In this document: one piece after another, positions 10,422-22,841 of the stretch
How positions within the stretch are numbered: position 1 is the stretch's first letter
Layout of the letters: each line of letters begins with the position of its first letter
Source: Thiocapsa sp.
GTDB taxonomy: Bacteria; Pseudomonadota; Gammaproteobacteria; Chromatiales; Chromatiaceae
Length of the DNA stretch: 64,000 nucleotides
Assembly: GCF_011390875.1 (NCBI RefSeq)
Contig: NZ_JAABRP010000007.1
Location: 1-64,000, forward strand
Direction: 5' to 3'
Notes under the pieces: generated by a model
Seen by the model: only the letters and a program-made list of their open reading frames with translations
What the model was told of the DNA's origin: nothing
Database searches by the model: none
Position numbers and translations under genes: made by a program

Positions 10422-10457
10422 GCGGGGTGGATGGGTTTCGCTGCGCTCTACCCATCC
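10366..10457. repeat. GGATGGGT/ACCCATCC palindromic (REP-like) element, copy a
   Basis: TAGAGCGAAGCGCGAAACCCATC inverted versus GATGGGTTTCGCTGCGCTCTA; overlaps 3' end of crtA. Confidence 0.8.
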
Positions 10458-10510
10458 TACCGGTTTCGGTTTCCTTTAAGCGTTTCCCAGGAAAAATGTG
10501 TTTCAAATCC

Positions 10511-10596
10511 TAAACCGCGTCCACCTCCGACCTCGAGGGGTTCAGCCTTCCTCGATCTCCAACCGAAAGATCGAAAATCGCTCGGGACGCGGTTTA
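10511..10596. repeat. TAAACCGCGTCC...GGACGCGGTTTA element, copy 2
   Basis: 12-bp terminal inverted repeats, 3 bp past the fabA stop codon (minus strand). Confidence 0.88.
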
Positions 10597-10599
10597 GTC

Positions 10600-11115
10600 T
10601 TAGAAACCCTCGGTCGAGGTAAAGAGCCCCACCCGAAGATCCTTGGCCGTATAAATGGTGCGTCCGTCCACCTGCACCACGCCGTCGCCGATACCAAGCG
10701 CCAGCTTGCGTGAGATGACACGCTTCATGTCGATGTGATAGGTGACCTTGCTCGCGGTCGGGAGCACCTGTCCGGTGAACTTGACCTCGCCCACCCCGAG
10801 TGCACGCCCGTGCCCCGGATTGCCGATCCAGGCCAGATAGAAGCCGACGAGCTGCCAAAGTGCATCGAGCCCGAGACAGCCGGGCATGACCGGGTCGCCG
10901 GGAAAATGGCACTGAAAGAACCAGAGCTCGGGCTTGATATCCAGTTCGGCCAGGATCTCGCCCTTGCCGTTGGCGCCGCCGAAATCGGCGATGCGCAGCA
11001 CGCGATCCATCATCAACATGTTCGGCACGGGCAGTTGGGCATTGCCCGGACCGAACATCTCGCCGTATCCGCAGGCGAGGAGCGCGTCGCGGTCGAAGGA
11101 GGCTTCTTTAGTCAT
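10600..11115 (-). CDS. fabA: 3-hydroxydecanoyl-[acyl-carrier-protein] dehydratase
   Basis: 171 aa; [30 protein letters not shown] active-site region. Confidence 0.97.
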   Translation of the reverse strand: MTKEASFDRDALLACGYGEMFGPGNAQLPVPNMLMMDRVLRIADFGGANGKGEILAELDIKPELWFFQCHFPGDPVMPGCLGLDALWQLVGFYLAWIGNPGHGRALGVGEVKFTGQVLPTASKVTYHIDMKRVISRKLALGIGDGVVQVDGRTIYTAKDLRVGLFTSTEGF

Positions 11116-11269
11116 TTGGGGTGAGGTCCTGTGTGTCTTGCGGTTCCAGGGTTTCGAGAGCCTCCAGCCTCCAGCCGCCTGCCTCCGGCTTCGTTCGAGG
11201 CGGCGGGGCGGTATGGATTGCACGCGAGGCGTTCGGTGTTGCGTTGCCCGTGCGAGAGCGCGAGGATCG

Positions 11270-11311
11270 CTGGCGGCTGGCGGCTGGCGGCTGGCGGCTG
11301 GCGGCTGGCGG
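11270..11311. repeat. (CTGGCGG)6 heptamer tandem repeat
   Basis: Six perfect copies between fabA and proS. Confidence 0.95.
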
Positions 11312-11317
11312 TTGAAA

Positions 11318-13039
11318 TCAGCCCGCCCGAAGCCGCGCCGACACCCAGCCGACGATCTCCTCGATCGGGATGACCTGCGTCTCGCTATCGTTGCGGCCCT
11401 TGTACTCGACTTGACCGTCGTCCAGCGACTTGTCGCCGACCACGATGCGGTGCGGGATGCCGATCAGCTCCATGTCGGCGAACATCACGCCGGGGCGGGC
11501 GTCGCGATCGTCGAGCAGGACATCGACCCCGGCCTGCTTGAGATCCTCGTAAAGCTGATCCGTCGCCTCGCGGACGCGATAGGATTTGCCGAGCTTCATC
11601 GGCAGGAGTGCGACCTGGAAGGGCGCGATCGGCGCCGGCCAAGAGATGCCGCGCTCGTCGTGATGCTGTTCGATCGCCGCGGCGACCACGCGCGACACCC
11701 CGATGCCGTAACAGCCCATGGTCAGGGTCGTCGCACGGCCGTCCTCGCCGAGCACGTTAGCCTTCATGGCTTGGCTGTATTTGCGCCCGAGCTGGAAGAT
11801 GTGTCCGACCTCGATGCCGCGCGCGATGCGCAGATGGCCCGAGCCATCCGGGCTCGGGTCGCCGTCGATCACGTTGCGCAGATCCGCGATCTCGGGAAGC
11901 GGCAGATCCCGGCCCCAGTTCAGCCCGAACCAATGCTTGCCGTCCTGATTCGCGCCGGCGCTGAAATCGCCGGTGACCGAGACGGTGCGATCCACGATGC
12001 AGGGGATCGGCAGATCCTTTGGGCCGAGTGATCCGGGACCGGCGCCGATGACCTCGCGGATCTCGGCCTCGGTTGCCATGCGCAGCGGCGCGGCGACCCC
12101 GGGCAGCTTCTCGGCCTTGATGGCGTTGAGCTCGTGATCGCCGCGCACCAGCAGGGCGACCAGAGCGGACGTGCTCTCGGCGGAGGCGGCGACGACAAGG
12201 GTTTTGACCGTGCGCTCGATCGGCTGAGCGAACTGCTCGACCAGATCCGCAATGGTGCGAGCGTTCGGGGTGTCGATCAGGCGCGCGGTCTCCTGCGGCG
12301 CCGGGGCGGCTTCAGCCAAGGCGAGAGCCTCGGCCAGCTCGACGTTGGCCGCGTAGTCGCTGCTGTCGGAGAAGGCGATGGCGTCTTCGCCGGAGTCCGC
12401 CAGCACATGGAACTCGTGCGAGGCGTTGCCGCCGATGCTGCCGGTGTCGGCCTGGACCGGGCGGAAATCGAGCCCGCACCGACTGAAGATGCGGCTGTAG
12501 GCCGCGTGCATCTGCCGGTAGGTGTCTTCGAGCGAGGCGTCGTCGAGATGGAAGGAGTAGGCATCCTTCATCAGGAACTCGCGCGCGCGCATCACGCCGA
12601 AGCGCGGCCGGATCTCGTCGCGGAACTTGGTCTGGATCTGATAGAAGTTGATCGGCAGCTGCTTGTAGCTCTTCAGCTCGTTGCGGGCGAGATCGGTGAT
12701 GATCTCCTCGTGTGTCGGGCCGAAGCAGAAGTCGCGCTGATGGCGGTCGCGCAGACGCAGCAACTCCGGGCCGTACTGGTCCCAACGACCGGATTCCTTC
12801 CACAGCTCGGCGGGCTGCACCGCAGGCATGGAAACCTCCAAGGCGCCGGCGCGGTCCATTTCATCGCGGACAATGCCTTCGACTTTGCGCAGGACGCGCA
12901 GCCCCATCGGCAGCCAAGTGTAGAGCCCGGCCGCGAGCTTACGGATCATGCCGGCACGCAGCATCAAGCGGTGACTGGCGATCTCCGCGTCGGACGGGGT
13001 CTCTTTGAGGGTCTGGATCGGAAACTGGGAGGTGCGCAT
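11318..13039 (-). CDS. proS: Prolyl-tRNA synthetase
   Basis: [54 protein letters not shown]...; editing domain and class II motifs. Confidence 0.98.
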   Translation of the reverse strand: MRTSQFPIQTLKETPSDAEIASHRLMLRAGMIRKLAAGLYTWLPMGLRVLRKVEGIVRDEMDRAGALEVSMPAVQPAELWKESGRWDQYGPELLRLRDRHQRDFCFGPTHEEIITDLARNELKSYKQLPINFYQIQTKFRDEIRPRFGVMRAREFLMKDAYSFHLDDASLEDTYRQMHAAYSRIFSRCGLDFRPVQADTGSIGGNASHEFHVLADSGEDAIAFSDSSDYAANVELAEALALAEAAPAPQETARLIDTPNARTIADLVEQFAQPIERTVKTLVVAASAESTSALVALLVRGDHELNAIKAEKLPGVAAPLRMATEAEIREVIGAGPGSLGPKDLPIPCIVDRTVSVTGDFSAGANQDGKHWFGLNWGRDLPLPEIADLRNVIDGDPSPDGSGHLRIARGIEVGHIFQLGRKYSQAMKANVLGEDGRATTLTMGCYGIGVSRVVAAAIEQHHDERGISWPAPIAPFQVALLPMKLGKSYRVREATDQLYEDLKQAGVDVLLDDRDARPGVMFADMELIGIPHRIVVGDKSLDDGQVEYKGRNDSETQVIPIEEIVGWVSARLRAG

Positions 13040-13272
13040 CGGCAGTGCTATCGGCGGCGTAAAGGCGGGAAGTGTATTGTTCAACCAGTGTCGAAACAAC
13101 CGCGTCATGCCGAGCGCCGAAGGGACCTCGGAGCAAATCCAGTCGATAAGCAGGCTCGCGGGATGTCGGATGCCCGATATACTTGCCGAATGCGCTGTAG
13201 GCTCGACAAGCATCACCTCAATTCCGTCGCAAATCCGAATCGGGTTTGCGACGCGCGGGAGCCGATCGCGAG

Positions 13273-14328
13273 ATGACAACGGGATTGGATGATTCGGGTC
13301 GCACGCAGACGACGCCTTTGGAAAACCGGCGCACCCAACGACGCATCGCCGTGCGCATTCCGATTCAGGTCTATCTGCCCGGCATGGATCGACCCATCAC
13401 AGCCATGAACCAGGATATCTCCTGGGGAGGTGCACAGTTCGTCGCGGTCGCGCCGTTCGATGCGTTGTCCGGCACGCTGCGCCTGGTTTTTCCCTGGCGA
13501 GGGCGCGACAGGGTTGCCATCGAAGCCCGCGTTGTGCGGGCGCAGCGCCTGGAAGCCGGCCACTATCAGGTTGCGGTTCGTTTTGCGAGCCTCACGCCGA
13601 GAAGCCAGTCCAGGCTGGAGAAACTGCTGACGATGCTCGACGTGGCGGACGGGGCTGGCGAATCGCCCGCAGCCCCGCTGGTGCGCGAGCTCGAGGTTGC
13701 GGTCGACGATGCCGGTGCCATGCGCGAAATGCTTGAGCAGATCGCGTCCGGACAGCTGAGAATCACCGTTTTCGAGGCATACAAGGCCGGTCAAAGCATT
13801 CGCTTGGCGATCCGTGGCGCCGAGGACCTGCCGGGTGTTCGTCTGAGGGCACGCGTGCTCGAGGTCTCGCGGGTAAAGGTCGACGGATTCGCCCAATCGG
13901 AGCTCTTCAGCCTCGAGCTCGGATTCGAGCATCCGCAGTCTGCGATCACGGCGTTTGTGGAGCTTTTGATCGCACAGCTCCCGCCGGTCCGAAATGATCC
14001 GGAATCCAGTCTCGCAGGTGCACCGGATTGGCTGCGCGCGATGCATCTGGCCAGACCGACGGAGGATCTGTCGCACCGCGATCGAAGCGATATCTCGGTC
14101 TTGGAGTCGCGCTATCCAGACGCGTTGAGGAGCCTCGTGGTGGCTTGGGGAGACCCCGAGTTGTTCGACTTGGCGTTCCAAGACCTGACGCTGGGCAGTC
14201 GGGCCGAGCCGGGAGGTTGGCCTGCGGATGCGTGGGAAGAGCTGGGCCTTCTCCAGGATGTTCACGACAGCGCCTACGGACTGCCTACGAACCGACTGAG
14301 TCCGCTCCGTCCGACGCGTTGTCGTTGA
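13273..14328 (+). CDS. PilZ-domain protein
   Basis: [39 protein letters not shown]...[15 protein letters not shown] PilZ pattern. Confidence 0.75.
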   Translation: MTTGLDDSGRTQTTPLENRRTQRRIAVRIPIQVYLPGMDRPITAMNQDISWGGAQFVAVAPFDALSGTLRLVFPWRGRDRVAIEARVVRAQRLEAGHYQVAVRFASLTPRSQSRLEKLLTMLDVADGAGESPAAPLVRELEVAVDDAGAMREMLEQIASGQLRITVFEAYKAGQSIRLAIRGAEDLPGVRLRARVLEVSRVKVDGFAQSELFSLELGFEHPQSAITAFVELLIAQLPPVRNDPESSLAGAPDWLRAMHLARPTEDLSHRDRSDISVLESRYPDALRSLVVAWGDPELFDLAFQDLTLGSRAEPGGWPADAWEELGLLQDVHDSAYGLPTNRLSPLRPTRCR

Positions 14329-14468
14329 GTCGGCGTATTGGCCGGGTGCCGCGGGTGCGGTCCAAGACGCAGGCCGCTTCGGCTCGGCGGCTTGCTTGAC
14401 CGGTCGCGTCGATCGCGGTACCTTCGACCGCTTTTGAACCCTTTTGGGACTGATCGGAGGTCACCGAG

Positions 14469-16256
14469 GTGGCACTGTCTGAAGCGCAATCCGTAGGGGC
14501 TGACCCGGAGCGGCCGGAGCGGAGTGGTGTCGAGCTGAGCGGGGCCGAAATCGTCATTCAGGCGCTCGCCGACGAGGGCGTCGAGTTCGTCTTCGGCTAT
14601 CCAGGCGGCGCTGTGCTGCACATCTACGACGCCCTGTTCCGGCAGGAGTCCGTCAAACACATCCTGGTGCGCCACGAGCAGGGGGCCTCGCACGCGGCGG
14701 ATGGTTACGCGCGTGCGACCGGCAAGTGCGGCGTCTGTTTGGTGACGTCGGGTCCGGGTGCGACCAATGCGGTCACCGGTATCGCGACGGCTTACATGGA
14801 CTCCATCCCGATGGTGATCCTGACGGGTCAGGTGCCGACACCGGTCATCGGCAGCGACGCCTTCCAAGAGGTCGACACGGTCGGTATCACGCGGCCCTGC
14901 GTGAAGCACAACTTCTTGGTCAAGGACGTGCGCGACCTCGCGGTGACCATCCGCAAGGCATTCTATATCGCGATGAGCGGTCGGCCGGGACCCGTGGTGG
15001 TCGATATCCCGAAGGACGTGACGGATCCGAACATCAAGATCCCGTACGATTATCCGCGCGATGTGAAGATGCGTTCCTACAACCCGGTGCTGAAAGGGCA
15101 TCCGGGGCAGATCCGCAAGGCCGTCGATCTGATCCTCCAAGCCAAGCGGCCGGTCTTCTACACCGGCGGCGGCGTGGTGCTCGGCGAGGCATCGGCGCAG
15201 TTGACGGATTTCGTCCGCACGACCGGCTTCCCCGTCACCAGCACCCTGATGGGGCTCGGCGCCTATCCCATGACCGATCCGCAGTTCATCGGCATGCTCG
15301 GGATGCACGGGACCTACGAGGCGAACATGGCGATGCACGAGACCGACGTCTTGATCGCCATCGGCGCGCGCTTCGACGATCGGGTCACCGGCAAGATCGA
15401 GCACTTCTGCCCGCATGCGAAGATCATCCATGTCGACGTGGATCCGTCCTCGATCTCGAAGAACGTGAAGGTCCATGTCCCGATCGTGGGGCAGGTGGCC
15501 AACGTGCTCGCCGATATGCTCAAGCTCTATCGCGAGCTGGCCCCGCGCTCCGACGAGCAGCCGGTCGCCGCTTGGTGGACGAAGATCGCAGAGTGGCGCG
15601 GCGTGGATTGTCTGCAGTACGACCGCAACAGCGCCGCCATCAAGCCGCAGTTCGCGGTGGAGACACTCTACAAGGTGACCGACGGGGATCTCTATCTGAC
15701 CTCGGACGTCGGCCAGCATCAGATGTTTGCCGCCCAGTTCTATCCGTTCGATAAGCCGCGGCGTTGGATCAACTCGGGCGGCCTCGGGACCATGGGCTTC
15801 GGCCTCCCGGCCGCGATGGGGGTGCAGTTGGCGTTTCCGGATGCGCAGGTCGCGTGCATCTCCGGGGAGGCGAGCATCCTCATGTGCATCCAGGAGCTGG
15901 CCACCTGCCTTCAGTACGGGCTGCCCGTGAAGGTGATCCTGCTCAACAACGGCTACATGGGCATGGTGCGTCAGTGGCAGGAGTTCTTCTACGAGAGCCG
16001 CTACTCGAACTCCTATGTCGATGCCCTGCCGGATTTCGTGAAGCTTGCCGAGAGCTTCGGGCATGTCGGCATGCGTGTCGACCGGCCGGCCGATTTGGAG
16101 GCCGCGATGACCGAGGCATTCGCGATGAAGAACCGCCTCGTGTTCATGGATGTCATCGTCGATCCGACCGAAAACGTCTATCCGATGATCGCCGCCGGCA
16201 AGGGCCACCACGAGATGCACCTGGCACCGAGTCTGTCGGATCGCGAGCTGGCCTAG
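14469..16256 (+). CDS. ilvB: Acetolactate synthase large (catalytic) subunit
   Basis: ThDP enzyme: FGYPGGAVLHIYDAL, RHEQGASHAADGYARATGKCGVCLVTSGPGATN. Confidence 0.97.
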   Translation: MALSEAQSVGADPERPERSGVELSGAEIVIQALADEGVEFVFGYPGGAVLHIYDALFRQESVKHILVRHEQGASHAADGYARATGKCGVCLVTSGPGATNAVTGIATAYMDSIPMVILTGQVPTPVIGSDAFQEVDTVGITRPCVKHNFLVKDVRDLAVTIRKAFYIAMSGRPGPVVVDIPKDVTDPNIKIPYDYPRDVKMRSYNPVLKGHPGQIRKAVDLILQAKRPVFYTGGGVVLGEASAQLTDFVRTTGFPVTSTLMGLGAYPMTDPQFIGMLGMHGTYEANMAMHETDVLIAIGARFDDRVTGKIEHFCPHAKIIHVDVDPSSISKNVKVHVPIVGQVANVLADMLKLYRELAPRSDEQPVAAWWTKIAEWRGVDCLQYDRNSAAIKPQFAVETLYKVTDGDLYLTSDVGQHQMFAAQFYPFDKPRRWINSGGLGTMGFGLPAAMGVQLAFPDAQVACISGEASILMCIQELATCLQYGLPVKVILLNNGYMGMVRQWQEFFYESRYSNSYVDALPDFVKLAESFGHVGMRVDRPADLEAAMTEAFAMKNRLVFMDVIVDPTENVYPMIAAGKGHHEMHLAPSLSDRELA

Positions 16257-16287
16257 ACCGCGTCCCGAGCGAAAGAGATCTTAAGAC

Positions 16288-16776
16288 ATGAGACACATTA
16301 TTGCCGTGCTGCTGGAGAACGAGGCGGGCGCGCTCTCGCGCGTCGCCGGACTCTTCTCGGCCCGTGGCTACAACATCGAATCCCTGACCGTCGCTCCGAC
16401 CGACGATCCGACCCTCTCGCGGATGACCCTGGTCACCACGGGCAACGACGACGTGGTCGAGCAGATCAAGAAGCAGTTGAACAAACTGATCGACACCGTG
16501 AAGCTGCTCGACCTCTCCGAGGGTCCGCACATCGAGCGCGAGATGATGATGATCAAGGTGCGCGCCGAGCGGCAGGACCGCGAGGAGCTCAAGCGTCTGA
16601 CCGAGATCTTCCGCGCGAAGATCATCGATGTGACCGATACGAGCTATGTCATCGAGTTGACGGGGGCGTCCAAGAAATTGGACGCCTTCATCGGTGCCGT
16701 GCCGGAAGGGCTGATCGTCGAGGTCGTCCGCTCGGGGCCCACCGGCATCTCGCGCGGCGACAAGGGCTTGACCATT

Positions 16777-16779
<3 letters not shown>
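16288..16779 (+). CDS. ilvN: Acetolactate synthase small (regulatory) subunit
   Basis: MRHIIAVLLENEAGALSRVAGLFSARGYNIESLTVAPTDDPTLSRMT ACT domain. Confidence 0.97.
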
Positions 16780-18022
<1,243 letters not shown>

Positions 18023-18040
18023 TCAACTGCAACCCGCTTT

Positions 18041-18072
18041 CTCTCGGGATCCGATCGTTCGGATCCCGAGAG
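18041..18072. repeat. Perfect hairpin directly downstream of ilvC
   Basis: CTCTCGGGATCCGA-TCGT-TCGGATCCCGAGAG, 14-bp arms. Confidence 0.9.
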
Positions 18073-18077
18073 GCACG

Positions 18078-18113
18078 AAAGGCCATGCACCCGAGATGCA
18101 TGGCCTTTTTTAT
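18078..18113 (+). terminator. Rho-independent terminator of the ilv operon
   Basis: AAAGGCCATGCA-cccgaga-TGCATGGCCTTT followed by TTTTTA. Confidence 0.88.
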
Positions 18114-18633
18114 TCAGCTCGCTATTGTTGTACTGCGCATGTCGAGAGTCCGCCTATTGCGGTGCCCGTCGCAGGCACTGGCTTTGCTCGGCGAATGAAG
18201 CAACCCTATGTTTTCTCTGTAAGCATCGGTGCGCGGCTTCGACCACTCATCAGCAATGCATCATCGCTGCCGACGGAATCCATTCGTGTTTGTCTCGGGA
18301 GATAGGTCGCGGGCGACGCCATTCCGAGCATGCATCCATAGAGAAACGACCAACCCGTCATCGCACCGAACAACTGATACGTATACGTCATGACACTGCT
18401 CCTATCGAGCGACGCGATCGCAAGGACGCCCTTTCCGGCTCTTGCTCTCGGTCGCGATCGGCAGGTCGAGCGGTGGGAGGTGTCCCGGTTGACGGGGCGA
18501 TCGACTCCGACTCCGCTGTTCCTGTCCCCTGTGACTAAAGCCTATGTCAGCAAGAGGAATGCAGACGCGACGTGGGTCTCGTTCCCGAGGGAGACTTGCG
18601 GAAATCCCGAGCGGGTTCTATCCGATCGGACCG

Positions 18634-18837
18634 TCAGCGTTGCTCGGGGGGCAGCGCCATCTTTCCTCTGGCCGAGAGGTCTGAGCGGCGGACCTTGGCG
18701 ATCTTTCGAACCTGTCCGACCATCGGTTTCAACTCTTGCGCTGCGGCCCAGGCTTCTTCGACCGTGGCGGCCTTGCGTGCTTGATTCGGCGCGGATTTGA
18801 ATTGAGGCTTATGAGGTTCATGCAGGATATCGGTCAT
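18634..18837 (-). CDS. Small hypothetical protein (67 aa)
   Basis: MTDILHEPHKPQFKSAPNQARKAATVEEAWAAAQELKPMVGQVRKIAKVRRSDLSARGKMALPPEQR. Confidence 0.5.
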   Translation of the reverse strand: MTDILHEPHKPQFKSAPNQARKAATVEEAWAAAQELKPMVGQVRKIAKVRRSDLSARGKMALPPEQR

Positions 18838-19014
18838 TGGAAGGATCCCCGTTGTGATTGTGCACCAGAATACTCTGTTTTTGTAGCGGCGATCTATTCC
18901 GATCGCCGATGGTCGGTATCGGCTTCGGGAATGCTTGGCTCCCTTTCCCATCCAACGCAAAGCCGGGAAGAGGCCGACGCGATCATCTGCCGGAGCTCGG
19001 CGCCCCGATCACGT

Positions 19015-19040
19015 AAAAAAAGCCCGGCTGGCGCCGGGCT
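19015..19040 (-). terminator. Rho-independent terminator downstream of the dab operon
   Basis: Minus strand AGCCCGG-CGCCAG-CCGGGCT followed by TTTTTT. Confidence 0.85.
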
Positions 19041-19195
19041 ATAAAACGTCTCGCTTGAGTCGAGACAGGGAGGACACGCAGTAAAAAGGGGTCGTCGAGG
19101 CTGTTGAGGCAGGCGCTCGGAGATGTTGTCTCCGACGCGGTGCGGATCGAACCTCCGCTCTGCCTCGTGCCATCGCACGCCGCCCGTTGGGCAGT

Positions 19196-19525
19196 TCAAT
19201 CGGTTGGCATCTTCACCATTCGGCTGACCTGGATATCGGAGGTGAAGACGACACCCATGTGTTTATTGAAAAAGGGCGTCAATCCTTCCAGGATCGGACC
19301 GACAAGCTCCTCGGGAACGGCGGTAACGATCATGACGAGCACCGAGTCGTCATTGAACATCAGATGTCCCTGGTGCACGCCGTGAGTGCCTTTTCCGGAG
19401 AGATTGTGAAGGATCGTATAACCGCCCGCGCCCGCGCGATCGAGTAGGTCGACCACGAAACCTCGTTGCTCGCCTTCGACGATGATCTCGAGCTTCTTCA
19501 TCGCAGTGACCGAGAGTGCGTTCAT
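19196..19525 (-). CDS. PII-like (nitrogen-regulatory/CPII-like) protein
   Basis: MKKLEIIVEGEQRGFVVDLLDRAGAGGYTILHNLSGKGTHG...VLVMIVTAVPEELVGPILEGLTPFF; PII-like fold signature, ATGA-coupled to dabA. Confidence 0.75.
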   Translation of the reverse strand: MNALSVTAMKKLEIIVEGEQRGFVVDLLDRAGAGGYTILHNLSGKGTHGVHQGHLMFNDDSVLVMIVTAVPEELVGPILEGLTPFFNKHMGVVFTSDIQVSRMVKMPTD

Positions 19526-22326
19526 GGCGATGCCTCCAGCGTTGCAGCGCGTTTTCGACGTCTCCGAGCTGCTTCGGCGCCGACGGGTCGGTCCGCCCCA
19601 GTTCTTCGGTCCGCCCGGGTTCTATGGTTCGGTCCGGGCGGCCAGGGCTGTGCGCTCCAGCGACCATGCTCGAAGACAGAGACGCGGTCGGTCACGGGAT
19701 CGAGGACCAAGAGACGAACCCAGCCGTTCTGCACCAGCTCGCGCACTTTGAAGACCTTGGCCAAAGCTCCCTCTACGCAGGAAAGGGGCGCCTCGATCAG
19801 GGTGATCAATCGCATGGGTTGATGATAGGGGCGCTCGCCCTTCAGCACGGTTTGTGCCGGAAGACCCGTGCGCAGGTCGCCGACGTTGCCTGTCATCACA
19901 CCGAAGCGGCCGACCACGTTGTGGTAGATCTTGCTGCCGCTTCCGTAGACATCGTTGTCGACCGCCGAGAAGTAGTGCTCCAGGTTGATCCATTGGGCGA
20001 CGATCAGAGGGCCGGAGAGGATGCCGACCAGCAGCTCGCCTGAAGGGTCATGGAGGTGGTCATAGGAGTGCAGAAAGGCGCGACCCTCGAGATCGAGTGC
20101 ACGCGTGAGGTTGCGGCTGCCGATGATGAAGGAGGCGTTCTTCGATAGACCCCATTCCGGGCGCACCTGTGTCCAATCCAGGGCGTGGCGCTTGACCCGG
20201 CTCGCGGCCGTTTCGGGAGAATCCACCCCGATCTCCTCCAGCTCGGCGCAACGTTCCTGAGCGCAGAGTCGGCCGGCGGCGGATAGGTCCTCCTGGATGC
20301 GGGTAAGCTGCGTCAACCTGCCGGGCGGCAGCTGCTCGATGTCGTAAAGAGACGTTTCGTCGGTGGTCGTGTCGTGCAGGGCAGGGATGAACCAGGTCTC
20401 CTCCGGAATCCGGATGCCCCGCTCGGCGAGCTGTTCGCGCACCTCGCGCCGATTGGCCATCGCCGCGAAGATGCGGGCATTCACCAACCCCCGGTCGCCG
20501 CCGCAGGCCCCGCAGTCCAATGCCGATTCGTAAGGGTTGTTCTGCGAGCTGCTGCCATGACCGACCACCAGAACGATCTTCGCGAAGCCCTCGACCAGGC
20601 CGATCGTCTTGAGGAGGTTGCCGACCAACAGGGCTTGGAGCTCGATCCGAAACCCGATCCGCGCCAGATGCTCCAGCTGAATCTTGGCCTGCTCCGGATT
20701 CAGACCGTATTCCAGACGCAGACTGGTCAGGAATAGGGTCTCGGCAGCGGCGTCGAGATCGAACCGTCGGGCGAAGTCGCTCCGTCCGCAGGTGTTCCCG
20801 AGCGCAATCTCGCGCAGCTCGCGGATCATGCCGGTCGTGACGGCCTCGCGCTTCACCCCGAAATGTCGATCGACCGCACGCACGACCATCTCCTCCTGAA
20901 GCGTCGCGATGAGATCGAGTGCGTCGTCTCTGGGGATCTTGTCGATCATCAGTCGGGTCGGCTGTTTGCCGTTGTCGAGCGTCTTGCGCCAGCTGTTGTA
21001 GGCGGCAGGCGCCAGGGTCTTGCCGACCATGTCGAAGCCGAACAGCAATCCGACCGCCTCGACCGTGATATAGGGCGCGAGCACGGTGCTCTTGAGATCG
21101 TGCACGACCTCGGTGGCGAGGTGAAACAGCGAATGCCCATCATGCTCGTGCCCGCCATGCCGGTGCGGCATCTCCAGCGCGACATTGTTCGGCGTGACGA
21201 TGGCCGGACAGAGCGCGGCCTCGTGGCCCTTGCCGAGCTCAATGAAGTTCACGGGAACCCCGAAGAAGCCGGCCACACCGTAGGTCTCGTAATGACCGAG
21301 CTGCTCGAGCCGGCGCCGCAGCCGCTCGGAACGCACATCGATGCAGAAGAGTGCCTGGATCTCGGAGCCGTCGCGGCGCGGCTCGTTCGAGACCGGCTGC
21401 ACCGATGGATCCGCCGTCCTCGCGCGATGTTCGGCCAGCTTGGCGAGCAGGGCGCGGGCGTAGGTGCGTTCCAGCGCCTGCATCCAGACAAAGCCTTCCT
21501 GCGACCTGAAGGCGTAGACCGCGTCGATCATCTGGCGCAGCGCAGCGGAGCGCTTCCCGGCCAGCTCAGCGCGCGGGATGCCCGCACGCCCGCAGAGCTC
21601 CTGCAGGCGCAGCGCACGCGTGGCCGCCTCGCGCGCGGTCTTCTCGCGCTCGTAGTCCTGAGAGAGTGTCTTGATTCGGGCGGCGTCGCCGCTGTCGAGC
21701 GCGACCTCGACCCGATGGGCATAGTCCGGGAGGATGGCGCCGGAATGCAGCTCATGGCGCAACAGGCATTCGTGCGGGCGCTCCTCGAGGCACCGGACCC
21801 AGGCCGGGTAGCGGAAGTCACGCTGGTGTTGTTTGGCCGCCTCTTCGATCAAGGGTAGCGAGAGGACGAGTCGAATGGCGATGAAGTCGACCAGGTCCGC
21901 CGGATTGCGGTCCTGCCAGTAGTAATCTCGTGCTTGAGCACGCCAACGCACAAAGCCGGCCCAGCCATGGAGCTTTGAGAGTTCGAGGGCGAAATAATCC
22001 ATCCAGAGTCGCTCGGGAATCTGCAGGCCGGTCATGACCAGATGGATCGCCGCCTCGGGTTGATCCACCTGCGCGAGGATTCCGCCGACATCGAGCCCGT
22101 GCAGACGCAGACGACGGTTGCGTTTGGCGATATGGCTCCAGGCGCGGAACATCCCTTGCCGGCGGCCCGGCATGCGCCAGACGGATTGCCCTTCGTCCAG
22201 GAAATCCATGCAGCCCTTGATCTGCAACTCGTTCAGGGTCGCGTTGATCCGGGCGCCGTAGAGTCGGTCGACGAGATCGTAAAGCGTCCACCGAACCCCG
22301 ATCAGAGCCGTGTCGAGCATCTTCAT
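19522..22326 (-). CDS. dabA: DUF2309/DabA inorganic-carbon transporter subunit, main part
   Basis: CIDVRSERLRRRLE and GHGSSSQNNPYESALDCGACGGDRGLVNARIFA, the DabA zinc-site motifs. Confidence 0.92.
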   Translation of the reverse strand: MKMLDTALIGVRWTLYDLVDRLYGARINATLNELQIKGCMDFLDEGQSVWRMPGRRQGMFRAWSHIAKRNRRLRLHGLDVGGILAQVDQPEAAIHLVMTGLQIPERLWMDYFALELSKLHGWAGFVRWRAQARDYYWQDRNPADLVDFIAIRLVLSLPLIEEAAKQHQRDFRYPAWVRCLEERPHECLLRHELHSGAILPDYAHRVEVALDSGDAARIKTLSQDYEREKTAREAATRALRLQELCGRAGIPRAELAGKRSAALRQMIDAVYAFRSQEGFVWMQALERTYARALLAKLAEHRARTADPSVQPVSNEPRRDGSEIQALFCIDVRSERLRRRLEQLGHYETYGVAGFFGVPVNFIELGKGHEAALCPAIVTPNNVALEMPHRHGGHEHDGHSLFHLATEVVHDLKSTVLAPYITVEAVGLLFGFDMVGKTLAPAAYNSWRKTLDNGKQPTRLMIDKIPRDDALDLIATLQEEMVVRAVDRHFGVKREAVTTGMIRELREIALGNTCGRSDFARRFDLDAAAETLFLTSLRLEYGLNPEQAKIQLEHLARIGFRIELQALLVGNLLKTIGLVEGFAKIVLVVGHGSSSQNNPYESALDCGACGGDRGLVNARIFAAMANRREVREQLAERGIRIPEETWFIPALHDTTTDETSLYDIEQLPPGRLTQLTRIQEDLSAAGRLCAQERCAELEEIGVDSPETAASRVKRHALDWTQVRPEWGLSKNASFIIGSRNLTRALDLEGRAFLHSYDHLHDPSGELLVGILSGPLIVAQWINLEHYFSAVDNDVYGSGSKIYHNVVGRFGVMTGNVGDLRTGLPAQTVLKGERPYHQPMRLITLIEAPLSCVEGALAKVFKVRELVQNGWVRLLVLDPVTDRVSVFEHGRWSAQPWPPGPNHRTRADRRTGADRPVGAEAARRRRKRAATLEASP

Positions 22327-22841
22327 GGCTGGTCCGCCGACGGGCGAAGCCGGGCCAGGATCGCTTCCGTGCTCGGATAGGCGTTGCCGACACTCGGTTG
22401 ATCCATCCGTGTCATCAGCGTCACCAGGATACGGCCGAGGTCGAGCCCTTCACCGTCGTCCTCCGAGGCATCATGACGGGGCACCCAATCCTTCAGAAAC
22501 TCCGAGACTAGGTCTTCGATGATGTCCGGATCGATGCGGCCTTCGCGCATCAACGCTTGATAGTCGGTTCGGCGCAGATAGCCCCGTGCGTGGAAGAGTC
22601 GGGTCGCCAGCTCGACCGCCTCTTCGAACGGAAGGTGCTCGAACCCGTTCAGTGGATTGTGATGGATGAAGTTGCGCATCGGCCACATGAAGGGCAGGAA
22701 TTCTCCGGCGACCGTGACCATAGAGCGGATCTTGAGCGTGCGCCCTAAATCGGGTCCTGTCGGGGTCACTGTCGTACGTTGTGTCGTATCGAGGGTCGTT
22801 GGATTGATTGAAGGCGCGGCCTCGCCGTTCGTTCTCGTCAC
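22323..22841 (-). CDS. N-terminal DabA/DUF2309 segment encoded as a separate ORF
   Basis: GTG start with GGAGG; VTVAGEFLPFMWPMRNFIHHNPLNGFEHLPFEEAVELATRLF; ATGA overlap with next ORF. Confidence 0.8.
   Translation of the reverse strand: MTRTNGEAAPSINPTTLDTTQRTTVTPTGPDLGRTLKIRSMVTVAGEFLPFMWPMRNFIHHNPLNGFEHLPFEEAVELATRLFHARGYLRRTDYQALMREGRIDPDIIEDLVSEFLKDWVPRHDASEDDGEGLDLGRILVTLMTRMDQPSVGNAYPSTEAILARLRPSADQP

Noticed and set aside
14274-16220. 648-aa minus-strand ORF antisense to ilvB
   Set aside because: Shadow ORF with no recognisable domain; ilvB is clear on the other strand.
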